Notes: generated by a model from the sequence alone, not told the origin. Positions 42,747 to 52,973 are shown, counted from the first letter of the stretch. The stretch: 64,000 bases of DNA from Ruegeria haliotis (GCF_013377785.1 NZ_JABXWT010000002.1:186001-250000), one strand, 5' to 3'. Numbers and translations: made by a program.

Positions 42747-44321
42747 TTAAGACTCTTTAACCAATTCATCGTAGTGTTTTTTCAAACCCATACGATGTTT
42801 CTTCATACGATCAAGAGTTTCGGCCCAGTTATCTTCTTTGGTTTTCACAGACATAGTCATGCCCGCACTAGTTCTAACACCACCACCTCGTAGCAGCTTT
42901 GATTCAAGCTCCCACTCATAACCGTCTTTTGTGTCGTTTACGGTGAAACCAAAATGAGGAAAGTCCTTGTCCCTCATTAAATCTGCCCACTTGAAAAGAA
43001 GGCCGCCTTTTTCTTTGTCGCCTGCCTTCATCAAGTCTTTCGCTTTGACTTTGATTTTGGTTCGCAAAGACATCCACTCCGCAACTTCCTCCGCGAAGTA
43101 CGCTTTATCCAACTTGCTTTCGTCGACCAGCCAGTCCCCCATCTCAGCTGTTAAAAGCCCCAAGAGGCGAGCCCCAACCAGCAACTCTGCCGCATCCTCT
43201 CCAGATGCTAGTCGGTGAAGTTCAGCAATGGCTCCCGCAGTGTTCAGGTCATCACTAAGCGCTGCAACGACTGCGGGGGACGCGCTGACAGCGGGCTCAA
43301 TGCCTGTTGTCAACGCCCGCCACTTGCGCAACGTCGCTTCGGCCTCCCGCGCCTTCTTCTCGGTCCAATCCATCGGCTTGCGATAATGCGTTTGCAGGAA
43401 CACAAACCGGATCACTTCACCCGGTACGCCCTGTTCAAGCAGATCATGAACGGTGAAGAAGTTGCCCAGCGACTTGGACATCTTCTTGCCTTCAACCTGC
43501 AACATTTCGTTGTGCAGCCACACTTTAGCAAACTCACCATGCGGGTGCGCGCATTTGCTCTGCGCAATCTCATTCTCGTGATGCGGGAACATCAGGTCGT
43601 TGCCACCGCCATGAATGTCAAAGCTCTCGCCCAACAGCTCATAGCTCATGGCCGAGCATTCGATATGCCAGCCTGGACGGCCCCGACCCCAAGGCGACTC
43701 CCACCCCGGCAGATCATCGGTCGAGGGTTTCCACAGCACGAAATCCATCGGGTTCTTCTTGTACGGCGCCACCTCGACCCGCGCGCCTGCGATCATGTCA
43801 TCGACCGAGCGGCCCGACAGATTGCCATAGTCCTGTTTCCAGGAATCGACCGCGAACAGCACGTGCCCCTCGGCCGCATAGGCGTGTCCCTTGGCGATCA
43901 AATCCTCAATCATCGCGATCATTTGCGCGATATATTCGGTCGCACGCGGCATTTTATTCGGCTCAAGCGCGCCCAAGGCGCCCATGTCATGCAAATACCA
44001 GCCGATGGTCTCGTCCGAGCGTTCCTGTACCAACTGTTCCAACGATCCTTCAGCCCCAGCCTGTTTCCGAGACAGGGCGGTTGCGTTGATCTTGTCGTCC
44101 ACGTCGGTAAAATTGCGTACATAGGTCACGCGATCTGCGCCATAAACATGGCGCAGCAGCCGGTAGAGCACATCAAACACCACCACAGGCCGCGCGTTGC
44201 CCAGATGCGCCCGATCATAAACGGTGGGCCCGCAGACATACATCCGCACATTTTCGGGATCAATCGGTACGAAATCTTCCTTCGTCCGCGTCCGTGTGTT
44301 GTGCAGTTTGATCGTCGTCAT
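42747..44321 (-). CDS. cysS: Cysteinyl-tRNA synthetase with unusual C-terminal part
   Basis: 524 aa from the ATG at 44321, with GGAG upstream. The HIGH-type motif is HLGN at 39-42, the zinc Cys is C30 in [13 protein letters not shown], and KMSKS is at 280-284. The catalytic half is normal. From about residue 355 (base 43260 downward) the DNA is much poorer in G+C. The DALR region is short, and the C-terminus has an extra segment ([13 protein letters not shown]) plus a basic tail of about 50 residues beyond the usual end near YEWELE. The frame is open throughout, so it is probably functional. Recombination or transfer of the 3' part is possible. Confidence 0.93.
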   Translation of the reverse strand: MTTIKLHNTRTRTKEDFVPIDPENVRMYVCGPTVYDRAHLGNARPVVVFDVLYRLLRHVYGADRVTYVRNFTDVDDKINATALSRKQAGAEGSLEQLVQERSDETIGWYLHDMGALGALEPNKMPRATEYIAQMIAMIEDLIAKGHAYAAEGHVLFAVDSWKQDYGNLSGRSVDDMIAGARVEVAPYKKNPMDFVLWKPSTDDLPGWESPWGRGRPGWHIECSAMSYELLGESFDIHGGGNDLMFPHHENEIAQSKCAHPHGEFAKVWLHNEMLQVEGKKMSKSLGNFFTVHDLLEQGVPGEVIRFVFLQTHYRKPMDWTEKKAREAEATLRKWRALTTGIEPAVSASPAVVAALSDDLNTAGAIAELHRLASGEDAAELLVGARLLGLLTAEMGDWLVDESKLDKAYFAEEVAEWMSLRTKIKVKAKDLMKAGDKEKGGLLFKWADLMRDKDFPHFGFTVNDTKDGYEWELESKLLRGGGVRTSAGMTMSVKTKEDNWAETLDRMKKHRMGLKKHYDELVKES

Positions 44322-44461
44322 CGGTCGGGCTCCTAAGAAACAGCAATTGCTTGCGCGTTGGCGCGGGCTTAGCAACTTGTCTCAGGGATGAAAACGAAAG
44401 AAACCGGCCCGCTTGATTAATCAGCAGGTAATGCAGCAGATAATGATGCAGGTCATCCGGT

Positions 44462-44614
44462 TCATACCTCATCGCTTACCATGGCATCGACCTCAAGCCA
44501 AGACTTGAGTTCGCCATCGCAGACAACCCTCACGAACAAGGTATAGGCGACACTGCCGCCGCGAAGCTGATTGACAAATGCCCGCCGCTCTGCCCCATTC
44601 TGCGAAAAGATCAT
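44462..44614 (-). CDS. Possible small protein between cysS and aminotransferase
   Basis: 50 codons starting MIFSQNGAERRAFVNQLRGG on the minus strand, upstream of and co-oriented with cysS. The start of the aminotransferase gene on the other strand lies just outside it. The composition looks protein-like but there is no good ribosome site and I recognise no family. It may be chance. Confidence 0.25.
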   Translation of the reverse strand: MIFSQNGAERRAFVNQLRGGSVAYTLFVRVVCDGELKSWLEVDAMVSDEV

Positions 44615-44627
44615 CAGGGGCGTCACC

Positions 44628-45815
44628 ATGGAACTGTCTGAACGCATCACGCAAATAACCGCAGGTGGCAGCGACGGGTGGGATGTGTTCTACCGGGCGC
44701 GTCGGATGGTCAGTGAAGGTCACGCAATATCCGAGCTGACGATTGGTGAACATGACATTCGGACTGATCCGTCAATTCTGCAGGCCATGGACCTGTCGGC
44801 CCGGGATGGGCATACGGGCTATGCCATGGTCCCCGGAACCGACCTGCTGCGCGATACGGTCGCGGCGCGGGTGCAGATGCGCACCGGCGTACCAACCACC
44901 CGCCACAACGTTCTGATCACGCCCGGCGGCCAGTCCGCCCTGTTTGCGGCGCATGTGGCGGTCTGCGATCCGGGGGATGTTGGCCTGTACCTTGATCCTT
45001 ACTACGCCACCTATCCCGGCACGATCCGGGGCGTTGGCGCCATTGCACGCCCGGTTCAGACCAACGCCGAAGACGCCTTTCAGCCCCGTTCCGAACAGAT
45101 TGAGACCCATGCCGACGGGGCTGTATCGCTGTTGATCAATACACCGAACAACCCAACCGGGGTGGTGTATTCCCGCAAAACAATTGAAGATATTGCCGAT
45201 CTGTGCCGCAGACGCGATCTGTGGCTGATCTCGGACGAGGTCTATGACACGCAGGTCTGGCAAGGTGAGCACGTGTCGCCCCGCGCCCTTCCCGGTATGG
45301 CCGAGCGGACATTGGTTGTCGGATCGATGTCCAAGTCCCATGCTATGACTGGCTCGCGTTGTGGTTGGGTCGTTGGCCCGGAAGAGGTAATTGCACATCT
45401 GATCAATCTGGCCACCCATACCACATATGGCGTGCCGGGTTTCATTCAGGACGCGGCAAGTTTCGCATTGAATGCAGGCACCGGGCTTGAGGAAGACATT
45501 GCCGCCCCGTTCCGCCGCCGCCGCGCCCTCGCGCTAGAGACGCTTGCGAAACAGAACATCGTCGGGCTGGTTCCGGCACAAGGCGCGATGTATCTGATGC
45601 TGGATATCCGCGCGACAGGCCATACTGGCGAAGAGTTTGCCAATGCCTTGCTCGACACCCGTGCTATTGCTGTCATGCCGGGTGAAAGCTTTGGGCAAGC
45701 AGCAGCCGGTCATGTTCGGGTTGCAATGACTGTTGATGACGATCGATTCGCCACAGCTTTGAAAACACTGTGTGAATTTGCGGCAACACTCGCAGGTCGG
45801 CGGGCGGCAGAGTAG
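44628..45815 (+). CDS. PLP-dependent aminotransferase, class I/II
   Basis: 395 aa from the ATG at 44628 with AGGGG upstream. Fold-type I landmarks are ITPGGQSALFAAH, LLINTPNNPTGVVYSRKTI, LISDEVYDTQVW and the PLP lysine in VGSMSKSHAMTGSRCGWVVG (Lys of SKS). A C-terminal Arg in GHVRVAMTVDDD binds the substrate carboxylate. It resembles aspartate/aromatic aminotransferases of the I-gamma type. The specific substrate is not clear. It is convergent with a small outer-membrane protein gene. Confidence 0.9.
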   Translation: MELSERITQITAGGSDGWDVFYRARRMVSEGHAISELTIGEHDIRTDPSILQAMDLSARDGHTGYAMVPGTDLLRDTVAARVQMRTGVPTTRHNVLITPGGQSALFAAHVAVCDPGDVGLYLDPYYATYPGTIRGVGAIARPVQTNAEDAFQPRSEQIETHADGAVSLLINTPNNPTGVVYSRKTIEDIADLCRRRDLWLISDEVYDTQVWQGEHVSPRALPGMAERTLVVGSMSKSHAMTGSRCGWVVGPEEVIAHLINLATHTTYGVPGFIQDAASFALNAGTGLEEDIAAPFRRRRALALETLAKQNIVGLVPAQGAMYLMLDIRATGHTGEEFANALLDTRAIAVMPGESFGQAAAGHVRVAMTVDDDRFATALKTLCEFAATLAGRRAAE

Positions 45816-45821
45816 TCCGGC

Positions 45822-46340
45822 TTAGAACCGAAAAGTTGTGCGCAGATTGAAAACGTTCGAATCCAGACCACCGTTCGACCGGGTCACATCGTTGAAGTTC
45901 TGGCGCAGTGCCTCACCACTGATGACAAAATTCTCACCAATCGGATAGGCAACGCCGATTCCGTAAACGGCCGCCGTATCGCTATTAGCTGAAGTTTCCG
46001 CCCGCGCCGCGCCAATGACCACGTATCCCAGCGCCCCACCGAAATCATATCCGCCGCGCAGTTTAAGGCGCGTCATGCTATCCAGACTGCCTTCATCCTG
46101 TCCCAAGTTCAGGGACAAGCGATTGTACTCAAGCTCACCGCCAAGAACAAAATTGCCAAAGTCGTGATCATATCCAACATGCGGACCGAAACTCGTGTCA
46201 TTACCGCTTGATCCGTTGGGCCCATCGGCATCCGCATATCCAAAGCTGAAACCGGCATAGGCCCCTGTCCAGTCCTCAGCCAAAGCGGGACCGGCACTTG
46301 AGATCATCACTGAGATAATCAGGACCGAAAGGGGTTTCAT
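45822..46340 (-). CDS. Small outer-membrane beta-barrel protein
   Basis: 172 aa from the ATG at 46340. A signal peptide (MKPLSVLIISVMISSAGPALA) precedes eight amphipathic strands with alternating aromatic residues, starting WTGAYAGFSFGYADADG. The chain ends FNLRTTFRF, with the terminal Phe needed for BAM insertion. This is the OmpA/OmpW-like eight-strand family seen widely in Rhodobacterales. The function is unknown. Confidence 0.82.
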   Translation of the reverse strand: MKPLSVLIISVMISSAGPALAEDWTGAYAGFSFGYADADGPNGSSGNDTSFGPHVGYDHDFGNFVLGGELEYNRLSLNLGQDEGSLDSMTRLKLRGGYDFGGALGYVVIGAARAETSANSDTAAVYGIGVAYPIGENFVISGEALRQNFNDVTRSNGGLDSNVFNLRTTFRF

Positions 46341-46756
46341 ATACGTCACCAAGACAATTTCACTCAAGCTTCGGTCATCGAAGAACCGTCATTTTTAACT
46401 TGGTTATCAATGCCAAAATTTCAATTCAGCTGGCGCAAAGTTCATGAATAAGTGATCGTACTATAACAGAATTCTGCCTTAACGGGAGAAAAACTCGCGC
46501 AAATACTCTTTTGGATATTAACGCCTTCAAGCCAGCACGGGTTTTTTCGGCGCAAGTCGCAAACAGGACAGATTATGTCGGCCCGTACTGAAAAACTCGC
46601 TGCAAGAATGTGAGAGGCCTTATGCGCAGTGAAATCTGGAAAATCCGACTGATCAGCCGAACTATAGGTGCGGATCGTGGTCGTGCTGCGCGTGGTCGTC
46701 CGCAGGTGTCGTAAGATCGACCACCCAAGGACCATCTCAACTATCGGAATCAAAAA
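46341..46756. other. Intergenic stretch before the MttB-family gene
   Basis: 416 bases with two divergent genes on its flanks, so it should hold promoters for both. I see no open frame with a ribosome site and no clear hairpin or operator. Confidence 0.45.
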
Positions 46757-48301
46757 ATGAACGACCAAACCCGCAACACCTCGCGCAGTGGTGGACGTGC
46801 CGCCCGTCGCGCAGCCCGCGCGACTGCCCTGCCGGAACATCTGCGCCCCATACGCCCCGGAATGGAGGGTGGCACCTACAAACCGCTGACCCAGGCGCAG
46901 GTAGAGCGTATTCACGAAACGGCTCTGCAAGCCCTTGAAACCATTGGCCTGGCCGACGCCCCGCCAAGCGGCATTGATTACCTGGTCGGGGCCGGATGTA
47001 CGCTGGGCGACGACGGTCGCATTCGGTTTCCCCGCGCGCTGGTCGAAGACACGATTGCCAAAGCCAACCGGTCTGTCACCCTTTTCAGCCGGGATGGCCA
47101 AACCGATCTGGAACTGTCTGGCGCGCGGGTGCACTATGGCACCGCAGGCGCCGCTGTCAGTATGGTGGATGCTCACGGTCGCGAGTATCGCCACTCGACC
47201 GTGCAGGATTTGCATGACGCATCGCGGATTTGCCAACAACTGGACAATATCCATTTTGTTCAGCGCCCGATGGTCTGCCGCGATATCTCTGACAATCTAG
47301 AGATGGATCTGAACACGATTTATGCTTGCTGTTCAGGGACATACAAACATGTCGGCACCTCATTCACAGAGCCCGGCTATGTCGCGCCCGCCGTGGAAAT
47401 GCTCCATATGATTGCGGGTGGTGAAGACAAATGGCGTGAACGGCCTTTCATGTCGAATACGAACTGCTTTGTTGTTCCACCGATGAAATTCGCGACAGAA
47501 AGCTGTGAGGTAATGGAGGAATGCATCAAGGCGGGCATGCCCATCTTGCTGTTGTCCGCAGGGATGGCAGGCGCCACCGCGCCCTCAACCATTGCCGGTG
47601 CTATCGCGCAAGCCACTGCTGAATGTCTGGCCGGATTGGTTTATGTAAACGCCGTAAGCCCGGGAGCACCCGCGATTTTTGGCACTTGGCCCTTCGGTCT
47701 GGACTTGCGAACCGGTGCCATGTCTGTGGGATCCGGCGAGCAAGCCCTGCTGAGCGCCGGATGCGCCCAGATGCACAAGTTCTACAACTTGCCGGGCGGT
47801 GCAGCCGCCGGAGCCTCAGATGCCAAACTGCCCGACATGCAAGCGGGATGGGAGCAGATGTGCTCGAACGTCATGACGGGTCTGGCAGGGTTGAATATGG
47901 TCTACGAGGCGGCAGGCATGCACGCCTCTCTGCTGGGGTTTTGCTTTGAAAGCCTGATTCTGGGCGATGATCTGATCGGTCAGGCGCAGCGTTGCGTACG
48001 CGGGATCGAGGTGACGGATGAGACGCTGGCACTGGATCAGATTGCCGAGGTTTGCCTGGGCGGTCCCGGTCATTATCTCGGCACTGATGCGACGCTTGGC
48101 CGGATGCAGGCTGATTACGTCTATCCAACCCTTGGCGACCGCACATCACCCAAGGAATGGGCTGAGCTCGACAAGCCTGACCTGATAGAAAAAGCCACCG
48201 CGCGCAAGGAAGAGATCCTGTCCGTGCCGTCTCCGGCAAGGTTTGATCCACTTCTGGATGCTGAGTTACGCAGTAGGTTCAACATTCACTTACCCGCGTA
48301 A
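46757..48301 (+). CDS. MttB-superfamily corrinoid methyltransferase, non-pyrrolysine
   Basis: 514 aa. It belongs to the trimethylamine methyltransferase (MttB) family, which moves methyl groups from quaternary or tertiary amines to a corrinoid protein. Family segments include HYGTAGAAVSMVDAHGREY, FVQRPMVCRDISDN and FGTWPFGLDLRTGAMSVGSG. The open frame has no internal TAG, so it lacks pyrrolysine and belongs with MtgB-like (glycine betaine or related) enzymes. A basic, Arg/Ala-rich N-terminal stretch of about 25 residues is extra. No corrinoid protein or RamA gene is adjacent. The methyl-THF methyltransferase/MetF cluster near 0.3-2.7 kb could handle the methyl group; this is inference. Confidence 0.88.
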   Translation: MNDQTRNTSRSGGRAARRAARATALPEHLRPIRPGMEGGTYKPLTQAQVERIHETALQALETIGLADAPPSGIDYLVGAGCTLGDDGRIRFPRALVEDTIAKANRSVTLFSRDGQTDLELSGARVHYGTAGAAVSMVDAHGREYRHSTVQDLHDASRICQQLDNIHFVQRPMVCRDISDNLEMDLNTIYACCSGTYKHVGTSFTEPGYVAPAVEMLHMIAGGEDKWRERPFMSNTNCFVVPPMKFATESCEVMEECIKAGMPILLLSAGMAGATAPSTIAGAIAQATAECLAGLVYVNAVSPGAPAIFGTWPFGLDLRTGAMSVGSGEQALLSAGCAQMHKFYNLPGGAAAGASDAKLPDMQAGWEQMCSNVMTGLAGLNMVYEAAGMHASLLGFCFESLILGDDLIGQAQRCVRGIEVTDETLALDQIAEVCLGGPGHYLGTDATLGRMQADYVYPTLGDRTSPKEWAELDKPDLIEKATARKEEILSVPSPARFDPLLDAELRSRFNIHLPA

Positions 48302-48313
48302 CCCATTGAAAGC

Positions 48314-48339
48314 GGCGGCCCGATGGGTTTCGGGCCGCC
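48314..48339 (-). terminator. Hairpin between mttB-like and EF-hand genes
   Basis: GGCGGCCCG at 48314-48322 pairs with CGGGCCGCC at 48331-48339. The minus-strand continuation is CTTTC, the plus-strand one has no T-run. It sits between convergent genes and may serve both. Confidence 0.6.
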
Positions 48340-48354
48340 ACTGATCAAGTCCGA

Positions 48355-48600
48355 TCAGCCATTGCTGGGGGGCAGCAGACCCGCCTCTTGCGCAACAGCG
48401 ATTTCGTCCGCGTCCAACGCGCCGTCGCCGTTTGCGTCCATGGCCGAGAAGGTATCTGTATCCACCTCGGGCACAACTGCTTGCACTTCTTCGATGGTCA
48501 GAACGCCATCTCCATTGGCATCTGCTGAGGATTGAGCCAGTGCCAGCGCCGGCAGTCCAAGTGCGATTGCTGAAATGACAGCCAGATTTTGCGGTTTCAT
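48355..48600 (-). CDS. Exported EF-hand calcium-binding protein
   Basis: 81 aa from the ATG at 48600, which has a perfect AGGAGG nine bases before. A signal peptide (MKPQNLAVISAIALGLPALALA) is followed by two EF-hand loops: DANGDGVLTIEE and DANGDGALDADE, each with Asp at positions 1, 3 and 5 and Glu at 12. The mature protein of about 59 residues should bind two Ca2+ ions in the periplasm. Its partner is unknown. Confidence 0.88.
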   Translation of the reverse strand: MKPQNLAVISAIALGLPALALAQSSADANGDGVLTIEEVQAVVPEVDTDTFSAMDANGDGALDADEIAVAQEAGLLPPSNG

Positions 48601-48848
48601 TACGTTGCCTCCTGAGTGAGCTTTTGCATGTTTTTCGTCCGGACAGGCACCAGAAACACCCAAGCGTTAACCGCGTCACCCGTGTCACGTGATTTCTTGC
48701 AATTCGCGCCAATCTCCGCGTGTTTGACCGAGTCGCATTCGCAAGCACCCGCTTGGCGAAACGACCGATTGGCGTTTCGGCGGTTCTTGCCCGACACATT
48801 GGCGATGATCCGGCAAGCCTCTGCTCACCTGGGCGACTCGAGCGCGCG
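48601..48848. other. Intergenic stretch upstream of the EF-hand gene
   Basis: 248 bases. It holds the EF-hand promoter region on the minus strand. One inverted repeat, CGAAACG at 48757-48763 with CGTTTCG at 48773-48779, is visible. I see no gene. The stretch continues into the structured region behind nrdJ. Confidence 0.4.
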
Positions 48849-48858
48849 AAAAAAGAAA

Positions 48859-48874
48859 GGGGGCCGAAGCCCCC
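48859..48874 (-). terminator. Strong minus-strand terminator downstream of nrdJ
   Basis: GGGGGC at 48859-48864 pairs with GCCCCC at 48869-48874 around the stable loop CGAA (TTCG on the minus strand). On the minus strand it is followed by TTTCTTTTTT. It lies about 275 bases beyond the nrdJ stop codon, too far to be the simple end of nrdJ, and so marks the 3' end of a longer leader-like or independent RNA. Confidence 0.8.
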
Positions 48875-49121
48875 TGTTAGTTTCGCCATCCAGGCTCATT
48901 TCGTTGACCGCCCGGTATTTTTTTGCCTGCGGCCTGGACGTCGCATGAGACGAGCGCACCCGTCCCGTGAGAGAGTGGGAAAGAGCATGTATTCCGCCCC
49001 ACCCTGTTCCCGGCCAACACGGGCATGCTGGCCGAGTGGAGCAAGGCGCCTTAGGTAAGTCTTAGGCTTTGCCGTGCTCCGAATTCGTCGGGACCGGTTC
49101 ACCGAGGGATACCCCGGTCCC
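48875..49121 (-). ncRNA. Candidate structured RNA region behind nrdJ (unclassified)
   Basis: No open frame of note is present, but several stems occur in a row. GGGACCGG (49090-49097) pairs with CCGGTCCC (49114-49121). A long imperfect hairpin covers 49038-49080 (GGAGCA with TGCTCC). CGGCCA (49011-49016) pairs with TGGCCG (49029-49034). GGACG (48936-48940) may pair with CGTCC (48961-48965). The region ends in a strong minus-strand terminator at 48859-48874. I compared it from memory with SRP RNA, RNase P RNA and tmRNA and saw none of their core motifs. It could be a small RNA gene or the 3' UTR of nrdJ. Confidence 0.4.
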
Positions 49122-49125
49122 TACA

Positions 49126-49140
49126 CCCCGCATGGCGGGG
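49126..49140 (-). terminator. Hairpin just after nrdJ
   Basis: CCCCGC at 49126-49131 pairs with GCGGGG at 49135-49140. It is nine bases past the nrdJ stop codon but has no T-run on the minus strand, so it may stabilise the mRNA rather than terminate it. Confidence 0.4.
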
Positions 49141-49148
49141 CGTGTTCC

Positions 49149-52100
49149 TTAGCTACACCCGCTGGTCGATCCGCAGGTGTTGCATTTCATGCAGGTGCCG
49201 TTGCGCACCAATGTGTAATTGCCGCATTCGCCGCAAGGATCGCCCTCGTATCCCTGCATCTTGGCTTTGGTACGTGCATCCATTCCGGTTGCGACCGCAG
49301 TTTCAGCCGGTGCCTCGAATTGAGGTGCGGTTTCGGCCATGCCGCTCACTTCGACCTGACCGCCATTGAAAACCGCCAGATCCTGCGGCAGACGTTTGCG
49401 CAGATAGCCCGTCGAGCTGATTTGTTTCAGAACTTCCAACGACTTGGATGCTGCGCTGTCGCTAATTTCCGAGACATTCGACAGCCCATCTTCTTCGCCG
49501 CGACCGAGATCGTCGAAGGTTGCGCCTTGGGGCTTCACATGGGCCAGATCGGTGCGATCCAGATAAGACACGGCCAGTTCGCGGAAGATGTAATCCAGGA
49601 TCGAGGTCGCGTTCTTGATCGAATCATTGCCCTGCACCATCCCGGCCGGTTCAAACTTGGTGAAGGTAAAGGCGTCCACAAACTCTTCCAGCGGCACGCC
49701 ATATTGCAGGCCAACCGACACGGCGATGGCAAAGTTGTTCATCATCGCCCGGAAGCCAGCACCTTCCTTGTGCATGTCGATGAATATCTCGCCCAGCTTG
49801 CCGTCTTCAAACTCACCGGTACGCAGATAAACCTTGTGGCCGCCAACGATCGCCTTTTGGGTATAGCCCTTGCGACGATGCGGAAGTTTCTCGCGATGGC
49901 TGCGGATGATTTCTTTGACCACAACCTTTTCGATGACCTTTTCGGCAAGAACAACGGCCTTTTCGTGGGCCGTGCCGCTTTCCAACGTTTCCGCCGCCTC
50001 ATCATCATCCTCGACCAGAGCCGCCGCCAGCGGTTGGCTGAGTTTTGATCCGTCGCGATACAGCGCGTTGGCCTTCACACCCAGCGACCAGCTGAGTTCG
50101 TAGGCCTTCTGGCAATCCTCGATGGTCGCATCATTCGGCATATTGATCGTTTTCGAGATCGCACCCGATATGAAGCTCTGCGCTGCGGCCATCATGGTGA
50201 TGTGGCTATCAACACCCAAGAAACGCTTGCCTTTCTTGCCACATGGATTGGCACAATCGAAGATCGAATAGTGCTCTTCCTTCAGATGTGGTGCGCCTTC
50301 CAGAGTCATCGTTCCGCAGACGTGATCGTTGGCCGCGTCAATATCCGCCTTGGTAAAGCCAAGATGGCGCAGCAGATCAAAGGTCGGGTCATTTAGCTTG
50401 GTCGCCGGTATGCCCAAAACACCGGTGCAGAAATCCTCGCCCAGTGTCCACTGGTTGAACACGAACCGGATGTCGAAGGCGCTTTCCAGTGCGGCGTCTA
50501 CCTTGGCCAGCTCATTCGGGCCAAAACCATGGCCGGTCAGCGAGGTGTGATTGATCCCTGGCGCGTTTCCAATGCTGCCGTGACCCACTGCATACGATAC
50601 GATCTCTTCGATTTGCGACGAAGAGTATCCCTGCTTTTCCAGCGCCGAAGGGACCGAGCGGTTGATGATCTTGAAGTAACCACCCCCAGCCAGCTTTTTG
50701 AACTTCACCAGCGCAAAGTCGGGTTCGATCCCGGTGGTGTCACAATCCATCACCAAGCCAATGGTACCGGTCGGAGCGACCACGGTGGATTGCGCGTTAC
50801 GGTACCCGTGTTCCTCACCGAGGCTCAGCGCCTCATCCCAGGCCGACATTGCCAGATCGACCAGACGTTTGTCCGGGCAGTTGGCGTGATCCAGAGGCAC
50901 CGGCTTGACGGCCAGCTTCTCATACCCGTCGGTTACACCTTGCGCAGCGCGGCGGTGGTTGCGGATGACCCGCAGCATGTGCTCGGCGTTGCGTTCATAT
51001 CCTTTGAACGGGCCCAGCTCACCAGCGATTTCTGCCGAGGTTGCATAAGCCACACCGGTCATGATTGCGGTCAGTGACCCGCAGATGGCACGTCCCTCAT
51101 CCGAATCGTAGCTGTAGCCCATGTTCATCAACAGGCCGCCGATATTGGCATAACCCAGACCCAGAGTGCGGAAATCGTACGATAACTGCGCGATTTCCTT
51201 GGACGGGAACTGCGCCATAGTCACCGAAATTTCCAGCGTCAGAGTCCACAGACGCGTGGCGTGCATGTAGTCTGCCGCCTGAAACTCGTCATCCTTGAGG
51301 AAAGTCAGCAGGTTCATAGACGCCAAGTTACAGGCGGTATCGTCCAGGAACATATATTCCGAGCAAGGGTTCGACCCGCGGATCGCACCATCTTCAGGGC
51401 ATGTGTGCCATTCATTGACGGTGTCATGAAACTGAATGCCGGGATCTGCGCAAGCCCATGCTGCATGGCCCACTTTTTCCCACAGATCGCGGGCTTTTAT
51501 AGTCCGGGCAACTTTACCGTCTCTGCGGTTGATCAGTTGCCAATCGGCATCCTTTTCAACTGCAGTCAGAAAGGCGTTTGTAACGCGGATCGAGTTGTTG
51601 GAATTTTGCCCCGAGACCGAGCTATACGCTTCCGAATCCCAGTCTGTATCATATGTCGGGAATTCGATGCTGTCGTGGCCCTGCTTGGCGTAATCCAGCA
51701 CCCGCTTGATGTAAGTTTCAGGGATCGCTACCTTTTTCGCCTCACGAACGGCAGTCTTCAGACTGTCATTCTTACCGGGATCATAGGCATCGTCCTGCGC
51801 GCCGTCCCATGTGCGGATGGCCTCGAAAATGCCGTTCAGCATCTTTTCGTGCATCTTCGACCCGGCAACGATCGAGGCCACCTTCTGCTCTTCGATCACC
51901 TTCCATTCGATGAACTTCTCGATGTCAGGGTGATCCGCATCGACGATAACCATCTTTGCTGCCCGACGGGTTGTGCCGCCTGATTTGATCGCGCCAGCGG
52001 CGCGGTCGCCGATCTTGAGAAAGCCCATAAGGCCCGAGGATTTGCCGCCACCCGACAGCGCCTCGCCTTCTGCACGCAGATGGCTGAAGTTGGTCCCGGT

Positions 52101-52766
52101 ACCAGAGCCGTATTTGAACAGGCGCGCCTCGCGCACCCACAGATCCATGATGCCGCCTTCGTTCACCAGATCGTCATCAACGGACTGAATGAAACACGCA
52201 TGCGGCTGCGGATGTTCGTAAGCGGATTTCGATTTGGTCAACTTGCCGGTCTTGTAATCGACATAGTGGTGCCCCTGCGCCGGGCCGTCGATGCCATAGG
52301 CCCAGTGCAGGCCGGTGTTGAACCACTGCGGGCTGTTCGGCGCGGCGCGCTGCGTCGCCAGCATATAGCGCATCTCATCAAAGTAAGCGCGCGCGTCCTC
52401 TTCGGTCGAGAAATAACCGCCTTTCCAGCCCCAATAAGCCCAGGCACCAGCCAGACGGTCGAACACTTGTTTGGACGACGTTTCGCCATCGAATTCAGCG
52501 TCTTCGGCCGGAACGGACCGCCACAGAAATTCTGGGACGTCCTTTTCCTTGACCTTTTTCACACTTGAAGGAACTCCGGCCTTGCGAAAGTACTTCTGCG
52601 CGATGACGTCGCTTGCGACCTGGCTCCAGCGCGTGGGAACTTCGATGTTATCGAGACGGAAGACGATCGTGCCATCGGGGTTGCGAATTTCGGACGTCGC
52701 AGAAACGAAATCCAGATCCGCATATGCATCCTGCCCCGGTTTAGTAAATTTCCTGTCAATCTTCAT
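49149..52766 (-). CDS. nrdJ: Vitamin B12-dependent (class II) ribonucleotide reductase
   Basis: 1205 aa from the ATG at 52766, with AGGGCGG upstream; the open frame extends 37 codons further but without support. NrdJ reduces ribonucleotides using adenosylcobalamin and works with or without oxygen. Recognised parts are the active-site strands with [18 protein letters not shown], the [22 protein letters not shown] stretch (in two parts) and the [19 protein letters not shown] segment. The C-terminal TSCPB-type domain ([20 protein letters not shown]) and a zinc-ribbon-like Cys-rich end ([15 protein letters not shown]) follow. The long form with Cys-rich tail is usual in alphaproteobacteria. An NrdR-like box lies upstream. 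Confidence 0.95.
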   Translation of the reverse strand: MKIDRKFTKPGQDAYADLDFVSATSEIRNPDGTIVFRLDNIEVPTRWSQVASDVIAQKYFRKAGVPSSVKKVKEKDVPEFLWRSVPAEDAEFDGETSSKQVFDRLAGAWAYWGWKGGYFSTEEDARAYFDEMRYMLATQRAAPNSPQWFNTGLHWAYGIDGPAQGHHYVDYKTGKLTKSKSAYEHPQPHACFIQSVDDDLVNEGGIMDLWVREARLFKYGSGTGTNFSHLRAEGEALSGGGKSSGLMGFLKIGDRAAGAIKSGGTTRRAAKMVIVDADHPDIEKFIEWKVIEEQKVASIVAGSKMHEKMLNGIFEAIRTWDGAQDDAYDPGKNDSLKTAVREAKKVAIPETYIKRVLDYAKQGHDSIEFPTYDTDWDSEAYSSVSGQNSNNSIRVTNAFLTAVEKDADWQLINRRDGKVARTIKARDLWEKVGHAAWACADPGIQFHDTVNEWHTCPEDGAIRGSNPCSEYMFLDDTACNLASMNLLTFLKDDEFQAADYMHATRLWTLTLEISVTMAQFPSKEIAQLSYDFRTLGLGYANIGGLLMNMGYSYDSDEGRAICGSLTAIMTGVAYATSAEIAGELGPFKGYERNAEHMLRVIRNHRRAAQGVTDGYEKLAVKPVPLDHANCPDKRLVDLAMSAWDEALSLGEEHGYRNAQSTVVAPTGTIGLVMDCDTTGIEPDFALVKFKKLAGGGYFKIINRSVPSALEKQGYSSSQIEEIVSYAVGHGSIGNAPGINHTSLTGHGFGPNELAKVDAALESAFDIRFVFNQWTLGEDFCTGVLGIPATKLNDPTFDLLRHLGFTKADIDAANDHVCGTMTLEGAPHLKEEHYSIFDCANPCGKKGKRFLGVDSHITMMAAAQSFISGAISKTINMPNDATIEDCQKAYELSWSLGVKANALYRDGSKLSQPLAAALVEDDDEAAETLESGTAHEKAVVLAEKVIEKVVVKEIIRSHREKLPHRRKGYTQKAIVGGHKVYLRTGEFEDGKLGEIFIDMHKEGAGFRAMMNNFAIAVSVGLQYGVPLEEFVDAFTFTKFEPAGMVQGNDSIKNATSILDYIFRELAVSYLDRTDLAHVKPQGATFDDLGRGEEDGLSNVSEISDSAASKSLEVLKQISSTGYLRKRLPQDLAVFNGGQVEVSGMAETAPQFEAPAETAVATGMDARTKAKMQGYEGDPCGECGNYTLVRNGTCMKCNTCGSTSGCS

Positions 52767-52957
52767 GTCCGCCGCCCTAAGATTCAATTGTCGTGTTCCG
52801 CAGCTTCGAGCTCGGAAATAACGAGCCACCCACCAAACCAAAGACGCGGGGCGCAAAAAGGCCAGCCGCTGTTGCAAACAGCGCGAAACCGACCTAGCGG
52901 TTGCACGATACTATGATGTGCTTTCCGTCCCTCGCAATGTGCCGCCCCTGACTTTAG

Positions 52958-52973
52958 CTACCAGATGTAGTGG
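52958..52973. promoter_or_regulatory. Possible NrdR box upstream of nrdJ
   Basis: CTACCAGATGTAGTGG fits the NrdR pattern ACnAnATnTnGT in its centre (bases 52960-52971). NrdR represses ribonucleotide reductase genes and normally uses two boxes. Only one good match is visible, about 190 bases before the nrdJ start codon. Confidence 0.4.

Noticed and set aside
43215..44336. 373-codon plus-strand open frame
   Set aside because: Antisense to cysS, whose HIGH and KMSKS motifs are intact.
46442..47254. 270-codon minus-strand open frame
   Set aside because: Mostly antisense to the MttB-family gene; its sequence is typical of a reverse-frame shadow.
48875..49121. Possible SRP RNA, RNase P RNA or tmRNA
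   Set aside because: The core motifs I know for these (SRP domain IV GGAAGGAAGCAGCC, RNase P GAGGAAAGTCC, a tmRNA tag frame) are absent, so it is listed only as unclassified.
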